A stretch of DNA of 64,000 bases from Rhodopirellula sp. P2 (GCF_028768465.1 NZ_CP118225.1:2585001-2649000), one strand, 5' to 3'; counted from the first letter of the stretch, positions 28,846 to 38,462 are shown. A program made the numbers and translations. The notes: a model not told the origin generated them from the letters alone.

Positions 28846-28876
28846 ACCTCTCCCCAAACTTCGTTTCGGGAGAGGT
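28846..28876. repeat. REP-like 31-nt palindrome
   Basis: A 9-bp perfect stem ACCTCTCCC/GGGAGAGGT continues, after one mismatch, into AAAC/GTTT around a TTC loop. It is similar in plan to the palindrome at 28444-28472. Palindromes of this CTCTCCC..GGGAGAG kind are often present in many copies in planctomycete genomes; copy number here cannot be judged from the window. Confidence 0.6.
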
Positions 28877-29047
28877 ACACCATTTGGAAATCCGCCGAAA
28901 TGCAGTGTCAAAAAACGGCATGGTCTCTGCCATGGGCAGGGTTTTGCAGAACATTGCCGGGTTGGCACTTTGGCGGGCGGATTCGAGTTCGCCGCTAATC
29001 CGCTAAGCTATTGGAAACGAACACACGCTTCTCTTTGAAGATCTTTG

Positions 29048-29965
29048 ATGCTGCCGCACTCCGAATATGTCGAACAGGCGTACTTGTTTGATTTGCTACG
29101 ACAACGCATCGCCGAGCAAACTCCGATGCAGGAGTTGCTTGAGCAATTGCGGCATGAACTGTTGGCGACAACTCGGTTGCCGATGGCGATCGAGTTCATG
29201 CTGACCGAACTGCGGCACACCGGTTTGATGGGCCCGGCGATGGAGCGACTGTCGCACTATTTCTCGCCCTTTCAAACCTATCTGATCAACGAATCCGAAG
29301 AGGAGGCCGGTCGCTTCACCATTCACTTGGCTCTGCAAATTTTGCAGGCGGATGCGAAGTTGCGGTCTCAGTTCAGTGAGCAGTTGGAAGCGGTGGAGTC
29401 GGACGCGTTGCCGGCTGTCCAGGCCAACTCCCACCATCGCGGGCCGGCCACTCCGGAAGCGATGTTGCAGCACAATCGTTGTGGCTTCTTTTTCTTTCAG
29501 TTCGAAACGCTTTCGCGAAACCGATTGGGCTATGACGCGGGTTTGTTGGCGATGAGCCAGGATCCGGTTTACGACCCGTCGTGGTCGCAGTGGTTGTTGA
29601 ATCTGCGAGCCCAGGTGGGCCTGGTTGACTTGGCGGATCTGCTGTTTCTGGGCAGCGAAGAGTATCGGCGCCGATTGATCGAAGCTGATCAAGACGTCAG
29701 TCAGAAGGGGCCGTTTCTGTTTGGCGAGAAAGAAGGTCGCATCGCTTTGGCGAACCGTCGCAAAGATCCGGTGTACTTGTTTGGTGCGATGCAGCGGCAC
29801 CTGGGTTACCCACCGGTGCCTCGCCCCGTTCGCGTGACTGAAGATCGCGACACGATCCCGCTGTTGCTCCGACGTATCGAACGAATGGAATCCCGTTTGA
29901 AATTGATGGAACAAGAGCAGAAGCAAGAACTGGATATCAGCAAGTTCTATGAAAAGCCGTCGTGA
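29048..29965 (+). CDS. Hypothetical protein, helical (305 aa)
   Basis: I do not recognise a named family. The 305-residue product has no signal peptide or membrane segment and is rich in Leu, Glu, Gln and Arg. It is predominantly helical: the N-terminal HSEYVEQAYLFDLLRQRI, the middle GFFFFQFETLSRNRLGYDAGLL, and a C-terminal coiled-coil-like stretch LLLRRIERMESRLKLMEQEQ. The clean codon structure, its length and an ATG right after TTG support a real gene. It reads like a conserved planctomycete cytoplasmic protein, but that is an impression, not a search result. It stands alone, 182 nt before the converging oxidoreductase gene. Confidence 0.75.
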   Translation: MLPHSEYVEQAYLFDLLRQRIAEQTPMQELLEQLRHELLATTRLPMAIEFMLTELRHTGLMGPAMERLSHYFSPFQTYLINESEEEAGRFTIHLALQILQADAKLRSQFSEQLEAVESDALPAVQANSHHRGPATPEAMLQHNRCGFFFFQFETLSRNRLGYDAGLLAMSQDPVYDPSWSQWLLNLRAQVGLVDLADLLFLGSEEYRRRLIEADQDVSQKGPFLFGEKEGRIALANRRKDPVYLFGAMQRHLGYPPVPRPVRVTEDRDTIPLLLRRIERMESRLKLMEQEQKQELDISKFYEKPS

Positions 29966-30147
29966 AACGGGCACAAGGTCAATCGGTTGCAGCCGACTGG
30001 CGACATTGGTCTCGGGAGATCGCTAGCCGGTCGGCAGGAGTCATTCGGCATTGGAACTGGTTGGGCGAACGCCACTGTGCCCACGTTCAACCGGTGCCCA
30101 CGTTCAAACGGCTCGCCTGGTTCTTCCCAATCATTTCTGTCCACCTG

Positions 30148-31269
30148 CTAGAGCGTGACCCAATTGCTTTCGTCCGCGTCACTGCGGCGAAGTGCATCGA
30201 GCACCTGTTGCGTCTTGATTGCGATGTCCGACGAGCGAGACTCGACGCGGCCATGCAGGACATCATCAGCGAAGTGCCGGAACATGCGGGTTTCTTGTGA
30301 GTCCGCTTCGCCGCTGGCGTGTTCGGTGACACCCTGTTGGCGAGTGTGTTTGCCGAAGTTCCAGCGGCAGTTGTCGATGAACAGTTCGTGCTGGTGCGTT
30401 TCCCATCCGGATTCGGAGCCATTGAATGGCAGCACGAAATCGTTCAGTGTCACGTAGCCGCGGTTGCCTGAGAGCGTCGCGGTTTGCTGGTTGACGGAGA
30501 AGAACGAGCAAAAGAAGCCCGCGGTCAGCCCGTCATCAAATCGCATCTCCCCTTGGAACTCGCCGGGCACGCGGCCTTCATCCAAGCGGACGGTCGATTG
30601 GCCACTGACGGCGACTGGCAGTCGGTCCCCGGCGGCCCAAAGTGTGAAACGGATGCAGTACCAACCCAGGTCGCCAAGTGCGCCGTGTGGTTCGAGTTCG
30701 GCGTTGGCGCGAATGTTGGCTTCTTCGAACGCGTCGTCACCGCAGAACGAGAAGTGCGTTTGAATCCGTTTCAGGTCGCCAAACGCGGCGGGGTCGGTCA
30801 GCGTGTGTTTGAGTTCAGGGAGCCGACTGGAGTGATCAAACATCACGCCGTCCATCAAGTTCAGGCCGGCTTTGCGGCAGGCATCGGCCATCTCATTGGC
30901 GTCGTCGCTGTGAACCGCGAATGGTTTTTCAGCGATCACGTGTTTGCCTGCCGCGGCAGCGGCGAGCACCCATTTTTTGCGATGCGTCGTTGGCACGGCA
31001 ATGTAAACCGCGTCAATGTCATCGCGGTCCAGCATCGCTTGGTAATCGCCCATGGCCTCGGGGCGAGTCAGTTCCGCGGATCCGTCTGATCCAGTGGTCA
31101 CGGGGGGGCATTCCAGCGAGCAATCGTGGATGAAGGCCTCGGCCCGCTGAACGTCTCGGCTGGCGACGGCGGCAACGACTCCGTTCCCACTCATCCGGAT
31201 GGCCTTCCAGTTTTTGCGAGCGATGTTCGCGGCGCCTAAGATTCCCCAGCGGCAGGTTGTCTTCGTCAT
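30148..31269 (-). CDS. Gfo/Idh/MocA-family NAD(P)-dependent oxidoreductase
   Basis: This 373-residue dehydrogenase has the typical two-domain build. The N-terminal Rossmann fold starts with WGILGAANIARKNW, and the EKPFAVHSDDANEM block carries the conserved Lys of EKP. The C-terminal alpha/beta domain includes HGALGDLGWYCIRF, where G-D-L-G-W-Y matches the family pattern GxLxDxGxY/H. There is no Tat or Sec signal, so it should be cytoplasmic, unlike many planctomycete relatives. Members oxidise or reduce sugars, inositols or related hydroxyl groups; the substrate cannot be told. It is monocistronic by position. Confidence 0.9.
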   Translation of the reverse strand: MTKTTCRWGILGAANIARKNWKAIRMSGNGVVAAVASRDVQRAEAFIHDCSLECPPVTTGSDGSAELTRPEAMGDYQAMLDRDDIDAVYIAVPTTHRKKWVLAAAAAGKHVIAEKPFAVHSDDANEMADACRKAGLNLMDGVMFDHSSRLPELKHTLTDPAAFGDLKRIQTHFSFCGDDAFEEANIRANAELEPHGALGDLGWYCIRFTLWAAGDRLPVAVSGQSTVRLDEGRVPGEFQGEMRFDDGLTAGFFCSFFSVNQQTATLSGNRGYVTLNDFVLPFNGSESGWETHQHELFIDNCRWNFGKHTRQQGVTEHASGEADSQETRMFRHFADDVLHGRVESRSSDIAIKTQQVLDALRRSDADESNWVTL

Positions 31270-31424
31270 GATGAGTTGCGTGTCTTGAGAAAGCGGCTAG
31301 TGGTCTGGGAGAGCTGAAAAAAGGGACGTCAACGTCGCGAAAGTCGTCACGACTTTCTTGCGTCATGGAGCTGGTCGAAACACTTCCGGCATCGGTTATT
31401 GGAAACACGAGGAGCCTCAGACCA

Positions 31425-33278
31425 TCAGATGTTTTCTGAGAGATCGGTTGGCAAGGTGTCGTTGATATCCAGTTCGTTGATCGTTTCAGATTGTTTGGAG
31501 GTGGGTGGTTGTTCTTCGTCGGACGGGGCAAGGGCAGGTTCGTTTCGCGGCTTGCCTCCCACGGCATCTTCGGTTCGTTCAATGATGACCAGGCACATGT
31601 CGTCGAATTGGACTGCACTTCCCATGTGCTCAAACGCTTGCCGAACGATTTCGCCCTTGACCGTTTTTGCCAATGGCTCGCCGTCTTCGCCTGAGGGGAC
31701 CGCATCGAGCACAATTTGGCGAAGTGGATCGGTTCCCCACTCCTCCTCTTTTGCATTGAGCGCTTCACTGAAGCCATCGGTGTACATCAATGCCAAATCG
31801 CCTGCGTGCATGGGGACGGTGGTCACGGCGTATTCCATCCCTTCGTCGATCGCGATGGGCAGGCCCGAGTCTTCGTCGCCTGGTTCGCTGATTTTGCCGG
31901 TCACAGCGTTGCGAACAATGGGAGGCATGTGGCCTGCGTTGACGATCTTCAGTTCGTTGGATTGAGGATCGATCACGACCAACAGGTAAGTCACGAAGCG
32001 TTGGACTTCCAAGGCGCTCATGCGATCGTTGAGACGTTCCACGGCACGGGCGAGGTCAGGTTCGCTGGCCAGGCAAAATCGGGTCTCTGCCGACAGTTTG
32101 GCCATGTACATCGCAGCGGCGACACCGTGGCCGACGACATCCGCCACCACGACGGCAAGGCGTCCATCGGGCAAGTCGACGTAGTCAAAGTAATCGCCGC
32201 CGATGTGATTGGCCGCTTGGTAAAAACTCTCGAGGTAATAGGTTGGGACCTGCGGTTCTTCGGCGGGGAGAAAGGCTCGCTGAACTTCGGTTGCGAGTTT
32301 GAGGTCTTGTTCAACTTCCTGTTGTCGCAAAGCTCGTTCGTGCATGCGAGCGTTGTTGATCACCACACTGGCTTGGGCAGCGATGCCGGTCAGCAGGTCG
32401 ATGTCCTCGTCTCGAAATTGGCCGCGACCCTGGGTGGAGTCGATTTGCAACGCGCCGATGGCCTTGCCGTCTTCGTCATGCAGCGGTGCGCACATCATGG
32501 AGCGAATCGAAAAGTCCGCGATCGATTCACTGCTGTCGAACCGGCTGTCGTCCATTGCATCGAGCGACAGAATCGTGTGACCGGTTTCCATCGTTTGGCG
32601 AATGATGGTTCGGCTGATCCGAATCGTTTCGGTGTCGTCTGTTTTGTTTCGCAATTGGACCCAGCGTGGAACCAATGCGCCGTCGGGGGTTTCCATGACC
32701 ACAAAACCGCGGTCGGCCGATGGAAAGATTTGAAACAAGCTCGAGAGGACTTTGGGCAGCACGTCATCGACGGAAATGGCGCCGGTCAGATTGCTGTTGA
32801 TGGCGATCAAGGCAGCGAGTTTGGCTTCCGCCGTTGCCGACATCTTCAGTCCATCGTCACCCGAGCGAAACTCGACCTTGGGGCCAGTGATCTGTTTCGC
32901 GTGAGTCTCATCGACCATCAGGATCCCGAAATTGGATCCATCGAAGGTCATCTCGCCGCTGCCACTTCCGCTGGCAAAGCCTGGTGCTTCGTCGCCGTGG
33001 AAGACCAGCATGACTTCGCTGATTCGAATTCGGTCGCCTTCGGAGAGCACGTGAGGCCGCGCCAGCAGTTGACCGTTGACAAATGTTCCGTTGCGACTGC
33101 CAGCGTCTTCGACGGCGAATTCGTTGCCGGTCTTGACGATTTTCGCATGAAAGCGGCTGACGGCACCGGCATCGACCACGATATCGCAATCGGGATGGCG
33201 ACCCACCTGCATTTCGTCTCGGTCCAACTGAAACGTGCCAGAAGGGTTGCCGTCGATGGAAGCGGTGAGATGGGCCAT
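31425..33278 (-). CDS. FHA-GAF-PP2C (SpoIIE-type) signalling phosphatase
   Basis: This 617-residue cytoplasmic regulator has three domains. FHA (about 1-100) shows the phosphothreonine-binding GRHPDCDIVVD, SRFHAKI and DAGSRNGTFVNG. GAF (about 150-310) follows, with FPSADRGFVVM and MCAPLHDEDGKAIGALQID. PP2C/SpoIIE phosphatase is last (about 345-575), with GGDYFDYVDLPDGRLAVVVADVVGHG, IVNAGHMPPIV and LALMYTDGFSEA, keeping the metal-binding Asp residues. A short helix joins GAF to the phosphatase, as in RsbU-like proteins. It probably reads phosphorylated partner proteins and a small ligand and then removes a Ser/Thr phosphate. The last 50 residues are acidic. No anti-sigma partner is adjacent. 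Confidence 0.93.
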   Translation of the reverse strand: MAHLTASIDGNPSGTFQLDRDEMQVGRHPDCDIVVDAGAVSRFHAKIVKTGNEFAVEDAGSRNGTFVNGQLLARPHVLSEGDRIRISEVMLVFHGDEAPGFASGSGSGEMTFDGSNFGILMVDETHAKQITGPKVEFRSGDDGLKMSATAEAKLAALIAINSNLTGAISVDDVLPKVLSSLFQIFPSADRGFVVMETPDGALVPRWVQLRNKTDDTETIRISRTIIRQTMETGHTILSLDAMDDSRFDSSESIADFSIRSMMCAPLHDEDGKAIGALQIDSTQGRGQFRDEDIDLLTGIAAQASVVINNARMHERALRQQEVEQDLKLATEVQRAFLPAEEPQVPTYYLESFYQAANHIGGDYFDYVDLPDGRLAVVVADVVGHGVAAAMYMAKLSAETRFCLASEPDLARAVERLNDRMSALEVQRFVTYLLVVIDPQSNELKIVNAGHMPPIVRNAVTGKISEPGDEDSGLPIAIDEGMEYAVTTVPMHAGDLALMYTDGFSEALNAKEEEWGTDPLRQIVLDAVPSGEDGEPLAKTVKGEIVRQAFEHMGSAVQFDDMCLVIIERTEDAVGGKPRNEPALAPSDEEQPPTSKQSETINELDINDTLPTDLSENI

Positions 33279-33500
33279 GAGGTCACGGGGGGAAGGCGGG
33301 CACGGCTCGCGAGAAATCGCAATTTCACAAAAGCAGCTGGGGGCGGATCAATGATGCAATGGATCGTTGTCCGTCGCGACGCGTTAGTGTAGCCACTTCA
33401 TCCAGAACCCAAAACGAGGCACCCTAGCGACACCCCAGCAGAATGAAAACGCTTTCAACCGTGTCGGTCGCCGCTCCTGCGGGGCAAGCCGGTCGCTCGT

Positions 33501-35951
33501 TCATTGATTCAGATTCAGGTCGTGCGCACGTCCCGGCTCGATCGTGATCGTTTGCTGATGCAGCGCTCGAATGCGAGCTCCCCCATTGCCAATGGGCACC
33601 GGGGAAGCCTGCAGTTGAACGGAGTAGCTGCCTGAGGGCAGGTTTCGAAAAACAACGGGGGTTCCCTGGGCCAGTTTTTGTGTTTCGCTGTCGAACGCCA
33701 GATCGACCGCATTGGGGCCGTTGGTGTAGTCCGTCGCTCGAAGCGAGACGGAATCGGCCTCGGGCCACTCCTCCAAATCCAAGTCGACCGTCAGGCTGGC
33801 GGGGGCTTCGGCTTGGACGACCAGGTCCGTGAGTTCGAAGTCGGAAAAGGTCCGCATGTTCGAATACCGTTGCGGCATCAAATCCGGTCCAAAGTAAAAC
33901 AGTTCCAGCCAGGGTGTTTCTTTCCTGACGCCGGTGAACTCGAAGCGACCGTTGGCGTCGCTAGCGGTTTTCAGTAACTGCAAGCATTGATCTCGGTTCT
34001 CGATGTCGTCGCGACGGAGCAATCCCCAGTGATAGTAACGCCAGCCCTGCATTCTGCCATTTTTCATCGGTTGCGGGATGGCACTGCCGACCAGCAAACG
34101 TACCGACGCACCCGCAATCGGATTCCCATCGGCATCGAGCAGTTGGCCAGCAACGGTGTGGAAATTTTCTGGCCGCATGCGTTTCAGAGGCACCTCCAGC
34201 ACCTCGGCCAAGTCGGGCGATCGAATTTCGACCCTTTTCACAATCTTGGTTTCGTAACCGTCCGCGGAAACGATCAATTTGTACGGCGTGCCCGGAGTTT
34301 GACCGTCCAGGCGAAACTCCTTTTGGGTGCCTTGGATGTTTTCACCCTGACGCATCAGACTTGCTGGGATTCCGCCAGGACGAGGATCGCCAGCACGGCG
34401 GTCTTCGCAAAATCCGAGTTTGACATTGAAGCTGGCAATGGGGGCGTTCGTGCCCTCCTCCACCGCACGGGCGATCAGGACGCCGGCCGTTTGCAGCTGA
34501 AACTCAAACTCTTCGTCCGTGACTTGTACGAGAAGGTTGCGAACGGGGGCAAACTTCTTCGACGAGGAAAAGGTCAGTGTGGTTTGAGAGGCCAACCCTC
34601 GAATTTCGTACTTGCCATCGGCATCGGTTTGAACCCGGCCACCCAACCCATTGAACGCGGTTTCGCCGCCATCGTAATAGACGTTCAAATTGGATGCTGG
34701 ATCTCCATTGGGAAGAATCACTTGGCCGCGAAGCGTCTTGCCTGGTTGAAGGTTGACCGTGATTTGCGATGGTGATTCGATGGTTCCAGGATCGACTTTC
34801 GTCTGCACAGCGATGTAACCATCTGCCTTGACCGTCACCTGGCAACCTGCGAATCCCGTGTACAAATCTTGCAGCAGGCAAACCCCTTCTTCGTCGGTCT
34901 CGCCGGATCGAACATCGGCAGAACTGTTTCCTCGGTTCGTGAGTTTCGCAGCCGGGAAAGGTTCGTCGTTCTCGTCAAGCACCGTGACTCGGACGTCGCC
35001 GCCATAGCGGCGTTTCAGCATCACAAAGTCGGCGGGAGTCGATCCTTCGGCCGAAGTCACCGCGCATTCATGGCTGCCGCGAATGTAACCGTCTTTCGAA
35101 GCAGAGAGACGAAACGTTTTGCCGAGGGGCAAGTTGTCCAGCTCGAATTCGCCAGCCGCATTGGTGACAGTCGATCCGTAGCTGGGTTCCATGGCAGCGG
35201 ACGAGCTGCTGATCGAAACCTTGGCGTCGGCAACGGGTTGCTCGTCACCGTCTCGCAAGACGCCTGTCAACTCACCGCCAGGTTCCAAGTCAAATCGCAG
35301 CGGGAGGACGGTTCCGAGTTCCTGCCGAGATGTCTTGAGGAACTTCGTGGCGTAGTCATCGGCTCGGACAATGAAGTACCAGTCTGACATCGCCAAGTTT
35401 CGCGGCTTCGCCAGGCCATCGTCGTCGGTGATGTATTCGCGAACGATGTCGGTCCAACCAAATGAAATCCTTGCGCCGGGGATCGGTTGTTTGGTTTTCA
35501 AGTCGTGCACTGTGACGTCGTAACCACAACCCGGGTGCAGTTTCAGTTCGATGTCGCTGGGATCGCTCGGCGGTTCCGCTTGCACGTGGAGGACCACACC
35601 TCGCAGTTTCTCTGGCAAGGTCGTGAGTTGATCAGTCTCCGCCCACAAGCGATGCCTGCCCACGGAAACGTTGTCAAACTGAAACGTCCCGTCCGATTGG
35701 GATGGCGTGGTCAAGGGATGGGTGGGCAAGCGGAATGAGCGCCCGTTGCTTTCCAGAAGAAAGACGGTTGCGCCGCTGGATGGACTGCCGTCCGGCATGC
35801 GGATGGTGCCTGAGACCGTTGGACCGCTGACAAGCGGCGGGTCTTTGGCAGTTGTGTCCTGGGCTTGGATGGACGCCCAGCAGATGCTCGCGAAGCAAGC
35901 GAAGATGAGCCACACACTTGGGGTGCAGATCGTTGTGTTTTTGTGGCGCAT
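33501..35951 (-). CDS. Large exported protein with carboxypeptidase-regulatory-like repeats
   Basis: This 816-residue protein has an N-terminal signal (WLIFACFASICWASIQA) and then at least six beta-sandwich CarboxypepD_reg/SdrD-B-like repeats. Each starts with a phrase such as VSGTIRMPDGSPSSGATVFL, LTGVLRDGDEQPVADAKVSI, LRGQVILPNGDPASNLNVYY or VAGQLLDADGNPIAGASVRL. Repeats of this type build rod-like surface or periplasmic proteins and in planctomycetes are often very numerous. No enzyme motif is present. The ATG at 35951 directly precedes the signal; the frame is open to 35996. A strong terminator for the gene upstream lies between 36106 and 36145. Confidence 0.85.
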   Translation of the reverse strand: MRHKNTTICTPSVWLIFACFASICWASIQAQDTTAKDPPLVSGPTVSGTIRMPDGSPSSGATVFLLESNGRSFRLPTHPLTTPSQSDGTFQFDNVSVGRHRLWAETDQLTTLPEKLRGVVLHVQAEPPSDPSDIELKLHPGCGYDVTVHDLKTKQPIPGARISFGWTDIVREYITDDDGLAKPRNLAMSDWYFIVRADDYATKFLKTSRQELGTVLPLRFDLEPGGELTGVLRDGDEQPVADAKVSISSSSAAMEPSYGSTVTNAAGEFELDNLPLGKTFRLSASKDGYIRGSHECAVTSAEGSTPADFVMLKRRYGGDVRVTVLDENDEPFPAAKLTNRGNSSADVRSGETDEEGVCLLQDLYTGFAGCQVTVKADGYIAVQTKVDPGTIESPSQITVNLQPGKTLRGQVILPNGDPASNLNVYYDGGETAFNGLGGRVQTDADGKYEIRGLASQTTLTFSSSKKFAPVRNLLVQVTDEEFEFQLQTAGVLIARAVEEGTNAPIASFNVKLGFCEDRRAGDPRPGGIPASLMRQGENIQGTQKEFRLDGQTPGTPYKLIVSADGYETKIVKRVEIRSPDLAEVLEVPLKRMRPENFHTVAGQLLDADGNPIAGASVRLLVGSAIPQPMKNGRMQGWRYYHWGLLRRDDIENRDQCLQLLKTASDANGRFEFTGVRKETPWLELFYFGPDLMPQRYSNMRTFSDFELTDLVVQAEAPASLTVDLDLEEWPEADSVSLRATDYTNGPNAVDLAFDSETQKLAQGTPVVFRNLPSGSYSVQLQASPVPIGNGGARIRALHQQTITIEPGRAHDLNLNQ

Positions 35952-36105
35952 GGCCGACCTCGATGATTCCAGTGGACGAACGCGAACGATCGCCATTGGT
36001 TTTATCGATCCCCGACACGGGACGCAAATTTTGGTCGCCAGAAATGTTGCGATGGTCCCGAGTGGCGGTCACGAACGCGATCACTGAGGAGGGCACAGGC
36101 CAACG

Positions 36106-36145
36106 AAAAAACGCCCTTCATGCGAGCGGGTTCGCATGAAGGGCG
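36106..36145 (-). terminator. Rho-independent terminator of the HTH/receiver gene
   Basis: On the minus strand a perfect 14-bp stem (CGCCCTTCATGCGA with TCGCATGAAGGGCG, arms at 36112-36125 and 36132-36145) with a 6-nt loop is followed by six T. It lies about 40 nt after the stop at 36184. This is one of the clearest intrinsic terminators in the window. Confidence 0.92.
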
Positions 36146-36183
36146 TCGAGGCGGGGTGGCACAGAGGCCCTTCAAAGTTGGTC

Positions 36184-36756
36184 TTAGACCAACTCCTTCT
36201 TTGCTCCGACGAGGGTTCGCAAACGTTCTGCCAACAAGTGGGCGTCGAACGGTTTTTTGAACGTCTCGTTGATGCTGCTGCGATCGAAGCTCATTGGTTG
36301 ACCATCATCTGGCAACAACGCAATCAACACGATATCGGTGAAATCGATGTTCTTTCGCAGGTTTTGACAAATCTGAACCGCTTCGATCTTGCCGATCGAG
36401 AAGTCCACGATGATGCAGTCAGGGTTGAAGCTTTCGGCTTGAATTCCCGCTTCAAATCCGCTGGCTGCAACAGCGACTTTGAACGATTTCTCGGGTGGCA
36501 ATTCACGCTTCAGGTTCTCAATGAGAACTTGGTCCTGGGCGACGATCAGGCACTTTGCCATCGCTTCGTCTTCCAGGTCGCCCAAGGGCATACCATGCTC
36601 TTTCAAGAATTTAATCAAATACTCCCGCGGGATCCGGCGATCTTGCGATCCAGGAATGCGGTAGCCTTTCAAACGCCCCGAATCGAACCATTTACTAACA
36701 GTTCGTGGGGCAACTTTACAGATCTTGGCGACCTGTCCAGTTGTGAAGACCTTCAT
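36184..36756 (-). CDS. MerR/excisionase-like HTH protein with degenerate receiver domain
   Basis: The 190-residue product starts with a helix-turn-helix of the MerR/AlpA-excisionase kind (FTTGQVAKICKVAPRTVSKWFDSGRLKGYRIPGSQDRRIPREYLIKFL, residues 4-51). A response-regulator receiver fold follows at about 68-185. The phospho-acceptor position is D118 in CIIVDFS and the lysine is kept in FKKPF. The acidic pair that binds magnesium reads VAQD instead of VDDD, and the Thr/Ser switch position is Ala. The receiver may therefore not be phosphorylated. The order DNA-binding domain then receiver is the reverse of most response regulators. The start at 36756 begins exactly at the HTH. A very good terminator follows. 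Confidence 0.85.
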   Translation of the reverse strand: MKVFTTGQVAKICKVAPRTVSKWFDSGRLKGYRIPGSQDRRIPREYLIKFLKEHGMPLGDLEDEAMAKCLIVAQDQVLIENLKRELPPEKSFKVAVAASGFEAGIQAESFNPDCIIVDFSIGKIEAVQICQNLRKNIDFTDIVLIALLPDDGQPMSFDRSSINETFKKPFDAHLLAERLRTLVGAKKELV

Positions 36757-37774
36757 ACTAGGTGCTCCAAAACGCCTCGTTGATTCTTCCCTTGGAACAA
36801 TGGTGCGTCGGTAACCATTGCTCCTGTGGCCCTTCTTTCGCTCTCCGTTCTCATCCACACGCTCTCAACGAAAATCTCGTTGGGAACCAATCTGTTCACG
36901 GTGGGTCGTGCTTCGATTGATGATGGTTGAGGTTGTCAAACGCTGGGTCTGGGCCTGCCGGCTCGCGTCCTGCTGAACGCTTTCCGATTCGGGATTCTCG
37001 CGATGAAAATGTAATGAGTCTGTTCAAACGACTGCATGGGCATGCAATCGGCGGGAAGAACCATAGAAAGCCCGCAAGTGACACTCGGCCCAGCGTTCCG
37101 CAACATCGCACTCGTTTCATTTCCCCCAGCGTCATCCTGACGTTGGGTTCATGCAATACGATTTGTTGGTGCGGAACGATCGGCTGAGATCGCCCGTTGG
37201 CAGTGCTAGGAATCACCATTGCAATCGTGGTCCGTCATCATGACGAGCCCTTCCTGCGGCGGTGAGACACCGAAGCACCTTTTCCCAGAATTCCCCCCTG
37301 GGTGTCCGGGAGCGTTTCAGCCGAAGCCAAACTGCTCCCTTCCGAGACATAGTGTCGAGTAAATCCGGGTCAACTCTTTAATGTGATTCATCACGAACAA
37401 TCACTATCAGCGAATCGACTGCTGGAATCACGTGTTTTGCTTGTCAACATCAATCAACATCGCCAAAAATACTTTCCCGAATCTTTTTGATTGGATGCCG
37501 GGGGTAACGGTTTGGTTCCCCAGGCCCACCCGGCTTGGGTGATGCGGCCAACCTTGTGTGGCGGAATCATCCCTGGAATCGCCAGGATCGCTTCTCAGGG
37601 CCTGGCAGGCTCTCTCAAGAGGTTTGATTGAGGTCAGTGGATCCGAATGTGCATGCCGCTTTGGTTGTGCTCATGTGGGCGGCAGCTAAAGTTGCGTGGA
37701 CCCGAGGTTGGTTTGGTCAACGGGTGTTTTGACCGAGCTCGTTTTCCAATTGCCTTCGCTGTTTCGATTCCGCC
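36757..37774. other. 1-kb intergenic region between divergent genes
   Basis: No gene is supported in this 1018-base stretch between the HTH/receiver gene and moaC. Short frames on both strands (up to about 105 codons) overlap each other and have no recognisable motif. A small palindrome CAACGA-N5-TCGTTG sits at 36866-36882, in the probable leader of the HTH gene. The A+T-richer part around 37370-37490 may hold promoters or a small RNA. Confidence 0.5.
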
Positions 37775-38329
37775 ATGAAACCCGAACCACGCTCGACGCA
37801 TTTCAACGCTGCCGGGGAAGTCCACATGGTCGACGTGACCAGCAAAGACATCACGGTTCGCGAAGCGGTCGCGTCGGCGCTGATTCGTATGTCAGTCGCC
37901 GCCGCCGAATCGATTCGGCGTGGCGATGCCAAGAAAGGCGACGTCCTGGCAGTGGCGAGGTTGGCGGGGATCTCCGGGGCCAAGTGGACGTCGCACTTGA
38001 TCCCGCTGTGCCATGCGATTCCGATTGAAGCGGTGTCCATCGACTTCGAGTGGGTGACCGAGTCCGATCCGGGGAAGGTGGCTGGGGCGGCTCGCCAATC
38101 ACTCAAGTGCATCGCAGCGGCTCGGACGACAGGCAAGACCGGGATTGAGATGGAAGCGATGACGGCGGCCACCACCGCTGCCCTGACCGTGTACGACATG
38201 CTGAAATCAGTGGATCGATCAATGGAGATCGATCAGGTGCGGCTGGAGTCGAAGTCCGGCGGCAAGAGCGGCGTGTTCCAGCGAACGCCTGCTGCGGGGG
38301 AAGCCACGGCAGGCGATTCAGCCGATTGA
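37775..38329 (+). CDS. moaC: Cyclic pyranopterin monophosphate synthase MoaC
   Basis: MoaC carries out the second part of the first step of molybdenum cofactor synthesis, forming cyclic pyranopterin monophosphate. The 184-residue protein has FNAAGEVHMVDVTSKDITVREA at the N-terminus, the active-site segment SHLIPLCHAIPIEAV (with the conserved His pair) and the GIEMEAMTAATTAALTVYDMLK block with its conserved Glu and Asp. Length is slightly above the family norm because of a Gly/Ser/Ala-rich C-terminal tail. Other moa genes are not in the window. It lies 133 nt upstream of the polyprenyl synthase gene on the same strand. Confidence 0.95.
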   Translation: MKPEPRSTHFNAAGEVHMVDVTSKDITVREAVASALIRMSVAAAESIRRGDAKKGDVLAVARLAGISGAKWTSHLIPLCHAIPIEAVSIDFEWVTESDPGKVAGAARQSLKCIAAARTTGKTGIEMEAMTAATTAALTVYDMLKSVDRSMEIDQVRLESKSGGKSGVFQRTPAAGEATAGDSAD

Positions 38330-38462
38330 AAAATCGCGAGGGAATTCGAGGTTGTCCTGGGAGCCGGTGTTCGGTTTAAGTCATACGGGGGTATTCAGAA
38401 ACGCCCTGTCGCCGGATGATTGGCGGTTTTCAATTTCCCTTTTTTGTTTCCCTGGTCGCGTC

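Larger units (their letters stand above)
28261..29047. other. Repeat-rich intergenic region
   Basis: No intact gene is supported in this 787-base stretch. It contains a broken Uma2-like gene (28368-28667, minus), a 29-nt hairpin at 28444-28472 and a 31-nt hairpin at 28846-28876, with GC-rich filler between them. The last 100 bases should hold the promoter of the following gene. Confidence 0.6.

Noticed and set aside
31716-33392. 558-codon open frame opposite the FHA-GAF-PP2C gene
   Set aside because: It is antisense to a gene with three well defined domains; the product is a compositional shadow rich in His, Asp, Val and Gly.
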